Shown here piece after piece: positions 9,265 through 17,683 of a stretch of DNA of 64,000 nt. The notes under the pieces were generated by a model, which was given only the letters and a program-made list of their open reading frames with translations, ran no database searches and was not told the origin of the DNA. Positions within the stretch are counted from its first letter, which is position 1. Every line of letters begins with the position of its first letter. The position numbers and the translations under genes are program-made. The stretch is from assembly GCF_001420695.1 (NCBI RefSeq), contig NZ_LJJB01000015.1, positions 156,001 through 220,000 on the forward strand. The letters run 5' to 3'. The stretch comes from Brevibacillus choshinensis. Its GTDB lineage: Bacteria > Bacillota > Bacilli > Brevibacillales > Brevibacillaceae.

Positions 9265-9825
9265 CTATTTCAGGTGATCCAGTGCCAGATTCAGCTTCAA
9301 TACATTTACCCGTGGTTCTCCGAATACACCGAGGCTTCTGCCTTCCGTTTGTTCCTCGATCAGGACCCGCAGCTTGGCGGGATCCAGATTACGAGCCTTG
9401 GCAATTCGCTCTACCTGTACATTCGCTGCCTGTGGGGAAATGTGAGGGTCGAGACCCGAACCGGAGTTGGTCAACAGATCGGCTGGAATATCCTTCTGTT
9501 TGACACCCGGGTTCGCTTCCAAAAAGGCGGCCAAATCCTTTTGCGTGCGTTCGATGAGCGCAGGATTGGACGGTGCATAGTTGTTGGAACCCGAACCAGC
9601 TGCGTTATTTTCTATAGAAGAAACACGACCGGAAAAGTACTTCGGCTCCGTGAAATTTTGGCCAATCAGTTCAGAGCCGATGACCTTGCCCGATTCATCG
9701 ACGATCAGACTGCCGCTCGCCTGGGCAGGCATGACGACTTGCGCGATTCCCGTCATCGCCAACGGGTAAGCCAGACCGCAAATCAACAACAGAACGAAAC
9801 TGAGACGCAGATTGGTAAGCCACAT
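9265..9825 (-). CDS. kdpC: Potassium-transporting ATPase KdpC subunit
   Basis: A 186-aa subunit with one N-terminal transmembrane helix (residues 5-28) and an extracytoplasmic domain, typical of KdpC, which stabilises the KdpB-KdpA complex of the high-affinity K+ pump. Conserved stretches include GSxLIGQNF and SGLDPHISP. It follows kdpB by about 36 bp and precedes the duplicated kdpD-like gene by 21 bp, in the usual F-A-B-C order. Confidence 0.95.
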   Translation of the reverse strand: MWLTNLRLSFVLLLICGLAYPLAMTGIAQVVMPAQASGSLIVDESGKVIGSELIGQNFTEPKYFSGRVSSIENNAAGSGSNNYAPSNPALIERTQKDLAAFLEANPGVKQKDIPADLLTNSGSGLDPHISPQAANVQVERIAKARNLDPAKLRVLIEEQTEGRSLGVFGEPRVNVLKLNLALDHLK

Positions 9826-9861
9826 ATAAATTCACCTTTGCTTTCTTTGCGTAAATGATGG

Positions 9862-11901
9862 TTACACCAAGCCGAGTGTGACCAGAATCAAGTCAATCAG
9901 CTTGATACCGACAAACGGTACGAGAATACCACCCAGTCCGTAGATAACGAGATTGCGGCTCAGCAGTTTGGTTGCACTCATGGGTGTGTATTTGACACCT
10001 TTCATCGCCAGCGGAATCAGGATCGGGATAATGATCGCATTAAAGATCAACGCGGACAAAATTGCACTTTGCGGTGTCGCCAGATTCATGATGTTCAGTG
10101 CGCTCATTTGCGGGATCGCCAGCATGAACATCGCCGGGATGATCGCGAAGTATTTCGCCACGTCGTTTGCGATACTAAAGGTCGTCAGCGCACCACGCGT
10201 CATGAGTAGCTGCTTGCCGATCGCCACTACCTCGATAATTTTGGTCGGGTCGGAGTCCAGATCGACCATGTTCGCAGCTTCTTTCGCCGCTACTGTCCCT
10301 GTGTTCATCGCCAAGCCTACATCTGCCTGAGCGAGCGCAGGTGCGTCGTTCGTCCCGTCACCGGTCATCGCGACCAGCTTGCCTGCTGCTTGTTCTTTAC
10401 GGATCAACGCGATTTTGTCTTCGGGCTTTGCTTCTGCCACGAAGTCGTCTACGCCGGCTTCTTTTGCAATCGTCGCTGCCGTCAACGGGTTATCGCCTGT
10501 ACACATCACCGTGCGAATCCCCATGCGGCGCAATTCTTCAAAACGTTCGCGCATCCCCGATTTCACCGTATCTTTCAAATAAATCAATCCCAGGATGGTC
10601 TTGCCTTCCGCTACTGCCAGTGGCGTTCCTCCTGCTATCGCGATGGCGTTCGCTTTTGTATCCAAATCAGCGGGAATGCTGCCGCCCTGCTCGCTGATGT
10701 ATTTTTTGATCGCATCCACTGCCCCTTTGCGTATGAGAGTACCCTCCGCCAAATTCGTACCGCTCATGCGAGTCTCAGCGCGGAACTCGATGCCTTCCGA
10801 GCCGGGGAGCTCGAGCTCCGTGCCAGCCAGCCCCTGTTTTTTCGCCAGCTCAATTACAGACCGCCCTTCAGGCGTCTCATCAAAAATGGAGCTTTGTGCT
10901 GCTACTTTATTCAGTACGTCCGGTTTGGCCCTCCCTACTGTCACAAACTCCGATGCCATCCGGTTTCCGTGCGTGATCGTTCCCGTCTTATCCAAAATGA
11001 TCGTGTTGATGTCACCGGATGCTTCTACCGCTTTCCCCGACATGGCGATCACGTTGAATTGCGTGACCCGGTCCATCCCAGCGATCCCGATAGCAGATAA
11101 TAACCCGCCAATCGTGGTCGGAATCAGGCAGACGAGCAAGGCAATCAGCGTCGCAACCGGGATCGCTGCGTTCACATAGCCGGCAATCGGCAACAGCGTC
11201 GTGCAGACGATCAGGAATATCAAGGTCAAACTGACCAACAAGGTGTTGAGCGCAATCTCATTCGGAGTCTTTTGACGTTTCGCCCCTTCTACCAGCGATA
11301 TCATGCGATCGAGGAAGGATTCACCTGGATCAGTCGTGACTCGTACCCGAATCTGGTCACTGACGACCCGAGTGCCTCCCGTAACGGAGCTGAAATCACC
11401 GCCAGCCTCTTTGATAACAGGAGCCGATTCACCCGTAATCGCTGATTCATCTACAGATGCTACCCCTTCAATGATCTCACCATCGCTCGGGATCAGCTCA
11501 CCGGTTTCTACGATGACGACATCGCCTTTTCTCAGCTCGGTGGAACTGACGATTTGTGTAGAGCCGTCTTTGGCGAGTCGTCGCGCTTTGGTATCCTGCT
11601 TGGTTTTTTTCAAGCTCTCCGCCTGAGCTTTCCCGCGACCTTCTGCCAACGCCTCAGCGAAGTTGGCAAACAGAATCGTCACGAAGAGGATGATGCTGAC
11701 TACAGCGTTATAGGCCGGTTCTGATGCTCCCCCAAACAAATTGGGGATGAATGTGAGGAGCAAGGTGATGACAAAGCCTACCTCCACTACGAACATCACC
11801 GGATTTTTCATCATGACGCGCGGGTCCAGTTTTTTGAAAGACTCGACAAACGCCCTCCGGTACAAGTCTTTGGGAAGCGCAACCGTGCGCGTTCTGCTCA
11901 T
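9862..11901 (-). CDS. kdpB: Potassium-transporting ATPase KdpB subunit
   Basis: A 679-aa P1A-type ATPase, the energising subunit of KdpFABC. Visible motifs are the actuator TGES, phosphorylation loop [18 protein letters not shown], and the hinge [18 protein letters not shown]. Length matches the family (about 680 aa). It lies 42 bp downstream of kdpA. The TGES serine, target of inhibitory phosphorylation in E. coli KdpB, is present. Confidence 0.96.
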   Translation of the reverse strand: MSRTRTVALPKDLYRRAFVESFKKLDPRVMMKNPVMFVVEVGFVITLLLTFIPNLFGGASEPAYNAVVSIILFVTILFANFAEALAEGRGKAQAESLKKTKQDTKARRLAKDGSTQIVSSTELRKGDVVIVETGELIPSDGEIIEGVASVDESAITGESAPVIKEAGGDFSSVTGGTRVVSDQIRVRVTTDPGESFLDRMISLVEGAKRQKTPNEIALNTLLVSLTLIFLIVCTTLLPIAGYVNAAIPVATLIALLVCLIPTTIGGLLSAIGIAGMDRVTQFNVIAMSGKAVEASGDINTIILDKTGTITHGNRMASEFVTVGRAKPDVLNKVAAQSSIFDETPEGRSVIELAKKQGLAGTELELPGSEGIEFRAETRMSGTNLAEGTLIRKGAVDAIKKYISEQGGSIPADLDTKANAIAIAGGTPLAVAEGKTILGLIYLKDTVKSGMRERFEELRRMGIRTVMCTGDNPLTAATIAKEAGVDDFVAEAKPEDKIALIRKEQAAGKLVAMTGDGTNDAPALAQADVGLAMNTGTVAAKEAANMVDLDSDPTKIIEVVAIGKQLLMTRGALTTFSIANDVAKYFAIIPAMFMLAIPQMSALNIMNLATPQSAILSALIFNAIIIPILIPLAMKGVKYTPMSATKLLSRNLVIYGLGGILVPFVGIKLIDLILVTLGLV

Positions 11902-11943
11902 CGTAAAAATCTCCTTTGCCTCTATTATTTTCGATCCGTCTGT

Positions 11944-13617
11944 CTATCGCAGGGTCAGCCACTCGGCAATCGGCCCCAGAACTAGCACGGGCAAGAAAGT
12001 CAGCGCACCCACGATAATCACAGTTGCCAGCAAAATCACCAGAAATACCTTGTTATCGGTGCGCAATGTACCCATGGTCTCAGGTACCGGTGTTTTGACG
12101 ATCAGCGAACCGGCAACTGCTAGCATGGCAATGATAGACACGTAACGGCCAAACAGCATGACCAGACCGGTTGAAATGTTCCAGAACGGCGTGTTGTCTC
12201 CGAGTCCTTCAAATCCAGAGCCGTTGTTGGCTGCCGATGAAGTAAATTCATACAAGACTTGCGAAATTCCATGGAAGCCTGGGTTTGAGATCCCGGCTGT
12301 ACCCATATCCGTCGCCAATGCGATAGCTGTAGGCGCCAAAATGATCAACGGGTGCACGAGAATCGCAATCGCGATCAGCTTCATTTCTTTGCCCTCAATC
12401 TTGCGGCCTAAAAACTCCGGTGTACGCCCTACCATCAGTCCCGCGATAAACACGGCCAAAATCGCGTACATCAAAATGTTGACCGTACCTACACCGTCTC
12501 CGCCAAAAACGCAATTGAGCATCATTTCACCCAGTGGCACGAGTCCTCCGAGAGGTGTCAATGTATCGTGCATGTTGTTAACCGTACCTGTCGTCGCTGC
12601 TGTCGTAACCGCCGTAAACAAGGCGCTCTGCGCGATCCCGAAGCGTACCTCTTTCCCTTCCATGCTACCCATGGTCTGGGCCAATCCCGCACGCTCCAAT
12701 GCCGGGTTGCCGTTCCCTTCATTGAAATAGGCGAGGAGCAGGAAGCACAGAAACATGACGCCCATCGCTCCGAAAATAATCCAGCCTTGCTTGCGGCTTT
12801 TCGCCATGAATCCAAAGGTAATCGGTAGCGAAGCCGGAATCAGAAACATCGAAATAATTTCCAATACGTTGGAGAAAGGCGTCGGGTTTTCAAAAGGATG
12901 CGAAGAGTTGACCCCGAAGAATCCCCCACCGTTCGTACCCAAATGCTTGATCGAAACGAGTGAAGCTACGGGCCCCCGTGCGATTTTCTGCTCCGCCCCA
13001 GTAATGGTTGTTGCTGTCACAGTCGGTTCCATTGTTTGTGGAACCCCTTGGGCTACGAGCAGCAGCGTGACTACGATCGCCAGGGGAATCAATACCCGGG
13101 TGTGGGCACGAATCAAGTCCACGTAGTAGTTCCCGATACTGCGCTTTCCTGTTAGCCCGCGCATGAATGCCATGACGACGGCGATGCCTGTCGCCGGTGT
13201 AGTAAACATCAGAAAGATAATGACCATCATTTGCGAGAGATAAGACAATCCACTCTCACCGCTGTAGTGCTGCAGGTTGGTATTGGTCAAAAAACTGACA
13301 GCTGTGTTGAACGACAGCAGTGGGTCCATCGCTGCGATCCCACTTGGATTTGCAGGCAGTACCCCTTGCAGGCGAAGCAACAAATACGAGATCGCTACCA
13401 TCACGATGTTGCTCACCAAGACAGCTACTGCGTACTGCTTCCAGCTCATGTCAGCTACGCGAATGCCAGACACCTTGTAAATCAGTTGTTCAAACCCGCC
13501 AAAAAAGCGATCCAATCCGGTTTTCTCGAGCGAAAATGCGCTAGCCAGATATCGTCCCATCGGTATGGCCAGCACGAGCAGTACGACCAAGACCAACGAT
13601 ATTTGTAGAAAGTCCAC
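11944..13617 (-). CDS. kdpA: Potassium-transporting ATPase KdpA subunit
   Basis: The K+-selective channel-like subunit of KdpFABC, about ten transmembrane helices with four selectivity-filter-like repeats (e.g. TNGGG, NNGSG). I place the start at the GTG at 13617: AGGAGG precedes it by 7 nt and the resulting 557 aa is the standard KdpA length. The frame remains open upstream to 13650, which would add 11 residues without a better ribosome site. It follows kdpF with a 43-bp gap. Confidence 0.93.
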   Translation of the reverse strand: MDFLQISLVLVVLLVLAIPMGRYLASAFSLEKTGLDRFFGGFEQLIYKVSGIRVADMSWKQYAVAVLVSNIVMVAISYLLLRLQGVLPANPSGIAAMDPLLSFNTAVSFLTNTNLQHYSGESGLSYLSQMMVIIFLMFTTPATGIAVVMAFMRGLTGKRSIGNYYVDLIRAHTRVLIPLAIVVTLLLVAQGVPQTMEPTVTATTITGAEQKIARGPVASLVSIKHLGTNGGGFFGVNSSHPFENPTPFSNVLEIISMFLIPASLPITFGFMAKSRKQGWIIFGAMGVMFLCFLLLAYFNEGNGNPALERAGLAQTMGSMEGKEVRFGIAQSALFTAVTTAATTGTVNNMHDTLTPLGGLVPLGEMMLNCVFGGDGVGTVNILMYAILAVFIAGLMVGRTPEFLGRKIEGKEMKLIAIAILVHPLIILAPTAIALATDMGTAGISNPGFHGISQVLYEFTSSAANNGSGFEGLGDNTPFWNISTGLVMLFGRYVSIIAMLAVAGSLIVKTPVPETMGTLRTDNKVFLVILLATVIIVGALTFLPVLVLGPIAEWLTLR

Positions 13618-13660
13618 GACAGTTCCTCCTAACTCCCTGTATGAAATCAAACGGTCGAAC

Positions 13661-13738
13661 TCAATATTTTTCCGGATAGATCAAGGCATGACACAAATAC
13701 AGTGCGAGTGCTGCCATGATGATCAGTAACAAGATCAT
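13661..13738 (-). CDS. kdpF: KdpF, small membrane subunit of the Kdp ATPase
   Basis: A 25-residue peptide consisting of one hydrophobic helix (MILLLIIMAALALYL) and a short polar tail, matching the length and position of KdpF directly before kdpA. KdpF is a lipid-like stabiliser of the complex. A GGGAGG ribosome site precedes the ATG. Its start overlaps the stop of the preceding 35-aa peptide (ATGA), so translation is probably coupled. Confidence 0.88.
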   Translation of the reverse strand: MILLLIIMAALALYLCHALIYPEKY

Positions 13739-13842
13739 TTTTCTTTCCCTCCCTGTTCTCTCACCACGGCGTCACAAAATTTGATAAAAGCGAAAAATGC
13801 ACCAAATGAAAGCGCCAAGAGCAGTATGGAAACTGCGTCCAT
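13735..13842 (-). CDS. Small membrane peptide at head of kdp operon (KdpZ-like position)
   Basis: A 35-aa open frame with a strong AGAAGGAGGG ribosome site. It encodes one transmembrane helix (MDAVSILLLALSFGAFFAF) and a charged tail. It is the first gene of the operon and overlaps kdpF by the sequence ATGA. A small unnamed membrane peptide at this position is common in kdp operons, and kdpZ occupies it in the kdpZFABCN operon of Alicyclobacillus. Function is unknown; identity with KdpZ is inferred only from position and size. Confidence 0.75.
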   Translation of the reverse strand: MDAVSILLLALSFGAFFAFIKFCDAVVREQGGKEK

Positions 13843-14008
13843 GTCTTTCCCTCCTTCTCCTGTCTTTTCTCCCGATCCCTACGCGCTACGTCCTTCTTTT
13901 GTCCACCTCCGCACCACCGTGCACTTTCTTATGAAACAGTCAGACCAGGTCGCCTCTTTCGCTTATCCTGTACAGGCCCTCTCTCGGGAAAAAGCCTGCC
14001 CATGGGAT

Positions 14009-14145
14009 AAAAAATAGACCAATGCTCACCATTTCCCCGTAGATCGCCATAGAATGGGCAAGCTGAACAAACGAACGCAGTCGTCTGCAACCCTTAGCCA
14101 TAACGATTTTTCATCGGAGAAAAAGTACTCATTGGTCTACCGAAC
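14009..14145 (-). other. Structured kdp leader with long-range terminator-like stem, class unknown
   Basis: On the minus strand TAGACCAATG (14130-14139) is fully complementary to CATTGGTCTA (14015-14024), which is followed directly by TTTTTT. The roughly 105-nt interior contains further hairpins (TTTTTC/GAAAAA and GCAG-ACGA-CTGC). It lies 167 nt before the first kdp gene in the same orientation. This is the shape of an attenuator or riboswitch, but I do not recognise any known class. Confidence 0.45.
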
Positions 14146-14234
14146 GCCCAGCTGACAGTGGTTTGCCATCTTTGCGTCTTGTCTCCCGTTTCCTTCTTCC
14201 GAAAACAGCTTATTTTTTTGCACTATCTGAGACA

Positions 14235-14310
14235 ATAAAAACTCTAAGGTTGATAGTATAAAGTGCAACTAAGGCTTCGCTGAAAGTCTTGGCAAAGCCA
14301 AGTTTTCTAA
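14235..14310 (-). repeat. Dispersed intergenic repeat, family C, copy 1
   Basis: Read on the minus strand it carries AGAAAACTTGGCTTTGCC (a CTTGGC-TTT-GCCAAG hairpin) and, after a variable middle, ACTATCAACCTTAGAG followed by TTTTTAT. Both halves recur in order at 63536-63666. It lies between the kdp riboswitch terminator and the second kdp leader, so it may have been inserted into the original leader. Confidence 0.7.
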
Positions 14311-14375
14311 GAGCAAAACAAAAAGACCTGCAGAATGTTTTGAACGTGACCTTTTCTTGCCAAATGACGGGCAAC

Positions 14376-14420
14376 AAAAAAGGCCTCCTGAGAAAAACTT
14401 CTTTAGGCGGAAGTTTTTCT
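14376..14420 (-). terminator. Terminator of the kdp c-di-AMP riboswitch
   Basis: A perfect 11-bp stem AGAAAAACTTC / GAAGTTTTTCT (8-nt loop) is followed on the minus strand by CAGGAGGCC and six T. It is about 60 nt downstream of the riboswitch aptamer, so it is the likely expression platform. Confidence 0.75.
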
Positions 14421-14426
14421 GGCGCT

Positions 14427-14452
14427 CCAGAATTCATAAGCATCACGCTTAT
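14427..14452 (-). repeat. Dispersed repeat fragment, family A 3' portion
   Basis: The stretch with TCCAGAATTCATAAGC and a CGCTTAT echo is also found at 31419-31445. It lies between aptamer and terminator of the kdp riboswitch. The strand assignment is arbitrary. Confidence 0.5.
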
Positions 14453-14477
14453 CCTTTCTGGCACGTTCACATAGGCG

Positions 14478-14625
14478 GTCCTTAGACCTCCCTCGCTTTA
14501 GCCGACGAAGTTAGCTGACGGGTAGGATGGCGAAAGAGTTTCTCATCCCTCCCACGACAATTCGTGGGATTAACCCCTACTGATTGGGTCCTCCGTTCCC
14601 GAGTGCCTCGGGATTTGGCCAGATT
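14478..14625 (-). promoter_or_regulatory. c-di-AMP riboswitch (ydaO/yuaA class) upstream of kdp
   Basis: Read on the minus strand the segment carries the conserved ydaO/yuaA blocks in order: GGACCCAAT, GGGGTTAATCC, AGGGATGAG with CTCTTTCG, and CCCGTCAGCTAACTTCGTC. This class binds cyclic di-AMP and commonly turns off potassium uptake and cell-wall genes. It reads toward kdp, with a promoter immediately upstream and a terminator 60 nt downstream. The first kdp gene starts about 640 nt away. No other minus-strand gene lies in between, so kdp is the best target. Confidence 0.85.
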
Positions 14626-14648
14626 TGCAATTGTTGGTTACGAGTCTC

Positions 14649-14677
14649 ATTATACGTCCGGCATAACCGGTTGTTAA
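14649..14677 (-). promoter_or_regulatory. Sigma-A promoter of the kdp riboswitch transcript
   Basis: On the minus strand TTAACA (14672-14677) and TATAAT (14649-14654) are separated by exactly 17 nt. Predicted start of transcription is about 14640, just before the aptamer. Confidence 0.75.
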
Positions 14678-14829
14678 TGTCCTGTTTCTGGCTGTTTTGC
14701 ACGATTTGTGGATTCTTTATCGATGTAAACGGATTAATCCCTTCCGATCTCATCCGATCATGATATTTCATGGTTTCTCTTGCGTTTTCATCCAATTTGC
14801 AGTGCTCTACCCTTGGTCAGAGGTTCAGG

Positions 14830-14858
14830 TTGACAGCCCTCGGACCCCTGAGTAATAT
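14830..14858 (+). promoter_or_regulatory. Sigma-A promoter of the DUF2294 gene
   Basis: Consensus TTGACA (14830-14835), a 17-nt spacer and TAATAT (14853-14858). Transcription would start near 14866, which excludes start codons upstream of that point for the following gene. Confidence 0.8.
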
Positions 14859-14892
14859 AAGGCACAATGATAAATTATGGGAGGTATGGCGT

Positions 14893-15261
14893 TTGGCCAT
14901 CTCGAACAAAAAAAAGCTGGAAGCCGAGATCAGCGAAGCTTTTATAAAATTCCAGCGCGACTTGATCGGACGAGGTCCTCAGGAGGCAAAGACGTACATC
15001 GTAGGAGACATGGTGATCTGCCGCTTCAAGGGTGTACTGACTGTAGAGGAACGACATTTGTCCAGTCATGACAAGGGACGCCGCATCGTAAAGGAAATGC
15101 GCGAGGTCTTGCGTGAGATGTACAGTGAGGAATCGGAAGCGATCGTGGAGAAGCATACCGGTTGCAAGGTACTTTCCAGCCACAGTGATATTAGTACCAA
15201 GATGGGCGAACGTATCGAGGTGTACGTATTGGACAAGGACCTCGAAAAAATGATGTCCTAA
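14893..15261 (+). CDS. DUF2294 domain-containing protein
   Basis: A 122-aa soluble protein that is essentially one DUF2294 domain: the block TYIVGDMVICRFKGVLTVEE, a TGCKVLSSHSDISTK segment and GERIEVYVLD near the end. The family is widespread in Firmicutes and some members are encoded near membrane carboxylate or sodium systems, but its biochemical role is not established. I choose the TTG at 14893: GGGAGG lies 8 nt upstream and it is the first start after the consensus promoter, although the frame is open back to 14770. It is monocistronic and divergent from the kdp leader. Confidence 0.82.
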   Translation: MAISNKKKLEAEISEAFIKFQRDLIGRGPQEAKTYIVGDMVICRFKGVLTVEERHLSSHDKGRRIVKEMREVLREMYSEESEAIVEKHTGCKVLSSHSDISTKMGERIEVYVLDKDLEKMMS

Positions 15262-15296
15262 GAGATAAGAACATTCCATAAAAACTCTTGCCAACT

Positions 15297-15337
15297 AACA
15301 AAACCAGCAGAGCTACTAATTGTAGCTATTCTGCTGG
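15297..15337 (-). terminator. Terminator of the PLP-lyase gene cluster
   Basis: CCAGCAGA and TCTGCTGG arms with inner GCTAC/GTAGC pairing form a long hairpin. On the minus strand it is followed by TTTTG. It lies just after the 15358 stop and may also slow plus-strand transcripts from DUF2294. Confidence 0.7.
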
Positions 15338-15357
15338 TAAGTGCTCTGCTTTCTTAA

Positions 15358-16557
15358 TCAAACATGAATACGTGCTTCCACAAGCAATGCTTGCTTAAGA
15401 TCTGCGATAATATCTTGCGGGTCCTCCAAACCGACGGAAAGGCGGATCAATCCGTCCGTGATGCCGAATTTTAATCGCTCCTCCGGTAGAATGGCTGCGT
15501 GCGTCATGGTAGCAGGGTGCTGGACCAGTGTTTCTGGATCTCCTAGGCTAAATGAAATCATAGCCAGTTTCAACTTATTAATAAATCGCTTGCCCTCCTC
15601 GATTCCACCAGCTACTTCAAAGGATACAATTCCTCCCATGCCTCTCATCTGTTCCTTTGCAAGCAGATGCTGTGGATGTGATTGAAGTCCAGGGTAAAAC
15701 ACGTTTTCAATTGCTGGATGGCTTTCCAGATATTCAGCCACAAGTTGTGCACTGTTGCAATGCTGCTGAACGCGCAAACCCATCGTCTTCAAGCCGCGCA
15801 GGATCAGGTAGGCTTCCCAAGCATTCAGATTCTGCCCCAGATCGCCTGCGATTTTCTTGCGGATAAACTGAGTATACGTTTTGTTGCCTACAACAAACCC
15901 AGCCAACACATCGCCATGGCCGTTCAGGTACTTGGTTGCACTGTGGACTACCAGATCGGCGCCAAGCAGCAACGGATTTTGGAGACACGGTGACATAAAC
16001 GTGTTATCCACGATCAGCGGAATGGAATACGCCTGCGAAATCTTCGAGATCGCTTGGATGTCCAGTACGGTCAGACGCGGATTAGACGGAGTCTCGATAT
16101 AAATCGCTTTCGTGTTTGGTTGGATCGCTGCTTTGATTGCATGAAGATTGGTGCAATCCACGAAATCAAACGAGATCCCGAAACGAGGCGCGAGCGAGGT
16201 TAAAAAGCTGTAGGTTCCACCATAAACGTCCTTCGTCACCACAACATGGTCCCCTTGCTGCAGGACAGCCAGCAGAGCAGAGGAGATCGCCGCCATACCG
16301 CTGCTTAGCCCCACACTATCTTCTCCTCCCTCCATTTCTGCGATTTTTTGTTCCAGTATGCGTACTGTCGGATTTCCGTATCGTCCGTAATAAATGCCAG
16401 GCTTTTCACCGGAAACCACCGCAGCCGCTGTTTCCACATCCGGGAAAGCATAAGCTACTGCCGGAATGACGGATTGCGAAATTGCCCCCGATTGAGAATC
16501 AAGATTCAAGGCTGAATGAATCATTCGTGTGTTCATGCCCCATGCTGGGTTACTCAT
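15358..16557 (-). CDS. PLP-dependent trans-sulfuration enzyme (methionine gamma-lyase/cystathionine gamma-synthase family)
   Basis: A 399-aa Cys/Met-metabolism PLP enzyme. The Schiff-base lysine is K209 in SATKYLNGHGD, and the cofactor-binding motifs SSGMAAIS and VDNTFMSP are clear. Members of this family eliminate or exchange gamma substituents of methionine, cystathionine or O-acylhomoserine. The catalytic Cys of true methionine gamma-lyases in the YGCT loop is Gly here (YGGT, 112-115), so methionine gamma-lyase is not assured. I start at the ATG at 16557 (GGAAGGGAG upstream); an upstream in-frame GTG at 16602 would overlap the preceding opine dehydrogenase gene. It is last in the accessory cluster. 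Confidence 0.85.
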   Translation of the reverse strand: MSNPAWGMNTRMIHSALNLDSQSGAISQSVIPAVAYAFPDVETAAAVVSGEKPGIYYGRYGNPTVRILEQKIAEMEGGEDSVGLSSGMAAISSALLAVLQQGDHVVVTKDVYGGTYSFLTSLAPRFGISFDFVDCTNLHAIKAAIQPNTKAIYIETPSNPRLTVLDIQAISKISQAYSIPLIVDNTFMSPCLQNPLLLGADLVVHSATKYLNGHGDVLAGFVVGNKTYTQFIRKKIAGDLGQNLNAWEAYLILRGLKTMGLRVQQHCNSAQLVAEYLESHPAIENVFYPGLQSHPQHLLAKEQMRGMGGIVSFEVAGGIEEGKRFINKLKLAMISFSLGDPETLVQHPATMTHAAILPEERLKFGITDGLIRLSVGLEDPQDIIADLKQALLVEARIHV

Positions 16558-16588
16558 ATTTCTTTTACTCCCTTCCTTTTTGGATTGT

Positions 16589-17629
16589 TTATTGAGCCCC
16601 ACTTTGTTGGTTCCTCTCTAATAAATCCAGGTCAAGTCGCACGCCCTCCGCTCGAAAGTCCTTGCTTAAATACAACGAAGCAATCTCAATCAATCTATCT
16701 GTGTAGGGTGTTTTTACGCCTAACTTTCGGCCTAACTCTGAAATGGGCACCAAGCCATAGGGGATATCCTCGGTTATATACCGATGAGAAAAGGTAAGTG
16801 GCGCTATGGAGGTAGAGAAAATCGTACGTAACGCATCGTATAAATCATCAAAATCTCTTTGATAGAAGGTATTTAACAGCGTTAATAGACTAACCGCTCC
16901 CACACCCAGTTTCACCGCTATTCGCAATCTCTCCTGATCGATCTGCTCAATATAATCGGTTGTCCGCTTTGTAGCACCCTGATAATAAAACTTGAAGGGC
17001 TCCACGGCATCGACCCGACCCGCGTTAAATAGCATAACGGGTGGATGAACCGTCACATTTGTATTGTTGAGCGATGTTTCCAATACCGAAGAGACCGCTT
17101 CCCATTGCGGAAACAAGTGTTTCAACTGCTGTACAACACCGGTAGCCTGATCAGCCGGAATCGCCCCTACTGTGATCTTGCTTTTGATCGCCTTCACGTC
17201 AATAACGCCTGACTCAAGGGAGCGACAAACCAGCATCATTGTGTCGGTCTCCGCAAGAACAATTCGTTTCTGCGTCCATACATCTCCGAGAATAGAGGAA
17301 AATTCAAGAGCACCCCAATATCCCGGCATAATAATAATCGTTTGGCCATCCTGTAAATGACACTTCATTCTTTGACATACCTCTTTATGTCCACCAGCTG
17401 TGGTAGTCACAAGAATGACAGACGCACCACGGATGGCCTCCTCGATGCTTGTGGTCACCGGCACATGTACATGCCCCACTAGCCTGTTTTGCAGACGAAT
17501 TCCACTTGCCTCAAGATTTTTTACCTTTAATTCGTTACGGTCAAACAACGTGACCTCTTGTCCCTGCAAAGTGAGAAACGCGGCAAACGTCTGCCCCGTA
17601 TTCCCACCGCCGATGACAGCAAACTTCAT
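16589..17629 (-). CDS. NAD/NADP opine-dehydrogenase-like protein (octopine/nopaline dehydrogenase family)
   Basis: A 346-aa protein with an N-terminal Rossmann domain (VIGGGNTGQTFAAFL at residues 5-19) and a C-terminal octopine-dehydrogenase domain with HPPVMLFNAGR, where the His is the expected catalytic residue, and RYITEDIPYGLVPIS. Family members reductively couple, or oxidatively split, an amino acid and a keto acid. Given a transporter and a lyase alongside, opine catabolism is possible, but the substrate is not readable. A GntR operator candidate (17667-17682) lies in the 54-bp gap before its start. The last bases are 31 bp downstream of the ATG chosen for the next gene. Confidence 0.85.
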   Translation of the reverse strand: MKFAVIGGGNTGQTFAAFLTLQGQEVTLFDRNELKVKNLEASGIRLQNRLVGHVHVPVTTSIEEAIRGASVILVTTTAGGHKEVCQRMKCHLQDGQTIIIMPGYWGALEFSSILGDVWTQKRIVLAETDTMMLVCRSLESGVIDVKAIKSKITVGAIPADQATGVVQQLKHLFPQWEAVSSVLETSLNNTNVTVHPPVMLFNAGRVDAVEPFKFYYQGATKRTTDYIEQIDQERLRIAVKLGVGAVSLLTLLNTFYQRDFDDLYDALRTIFSTSIAPLTFSHRYITEDIPYGLVPISELGRKLGVKTPYTDRLIEIASLYLSKDFRAEGVRLDLDLLERNQQSGAQ

Positions 17630-17666
17630 AAAAAATCAACCTCCACAGAACAAATACAGTTATAAT

Positions 17667-17682
17667 TGTATAATTGTATACA
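17667..17682. promoter_or_regulatory. Operator candidate for the GntR regulator (site 3)
   Basis: The 16-mer TGTATAATTGTATACA is identical to two sites upstream of gntR. It contains the perfect palindrome TGTATACA (17675-17682), the type of core bound by FadR-subfamily regulators. It sits 38-53 bp before the opine dehydrogenase start. Confidence 0.65.
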
Positions 17683-17683
17683 T

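Noticed and set aside
14210-14470. 86-codon open frame on the minus strand
   Set aside because: It is made of the riboswitch terminator and dispersed repeats, starts at a GTG without ribosome site, and its sequence tracks the palindromes.
14478-14590. IS200/IS605 right-end or omega-RNA remnant
   Set aside because: The plus-strand reading looked similar at first, but the minus strand matches the ydaO/yuaA blocks in order, with promoter and terminator, and no TnpB remnant is present.
14577-14795. 72-codon open frame on the minus strand
   Set aside because: It contains the riboswitch promoter (-35/-10 at 14649-14677) and runs into the aptamer, has no ribosome site, and resembles no protein.
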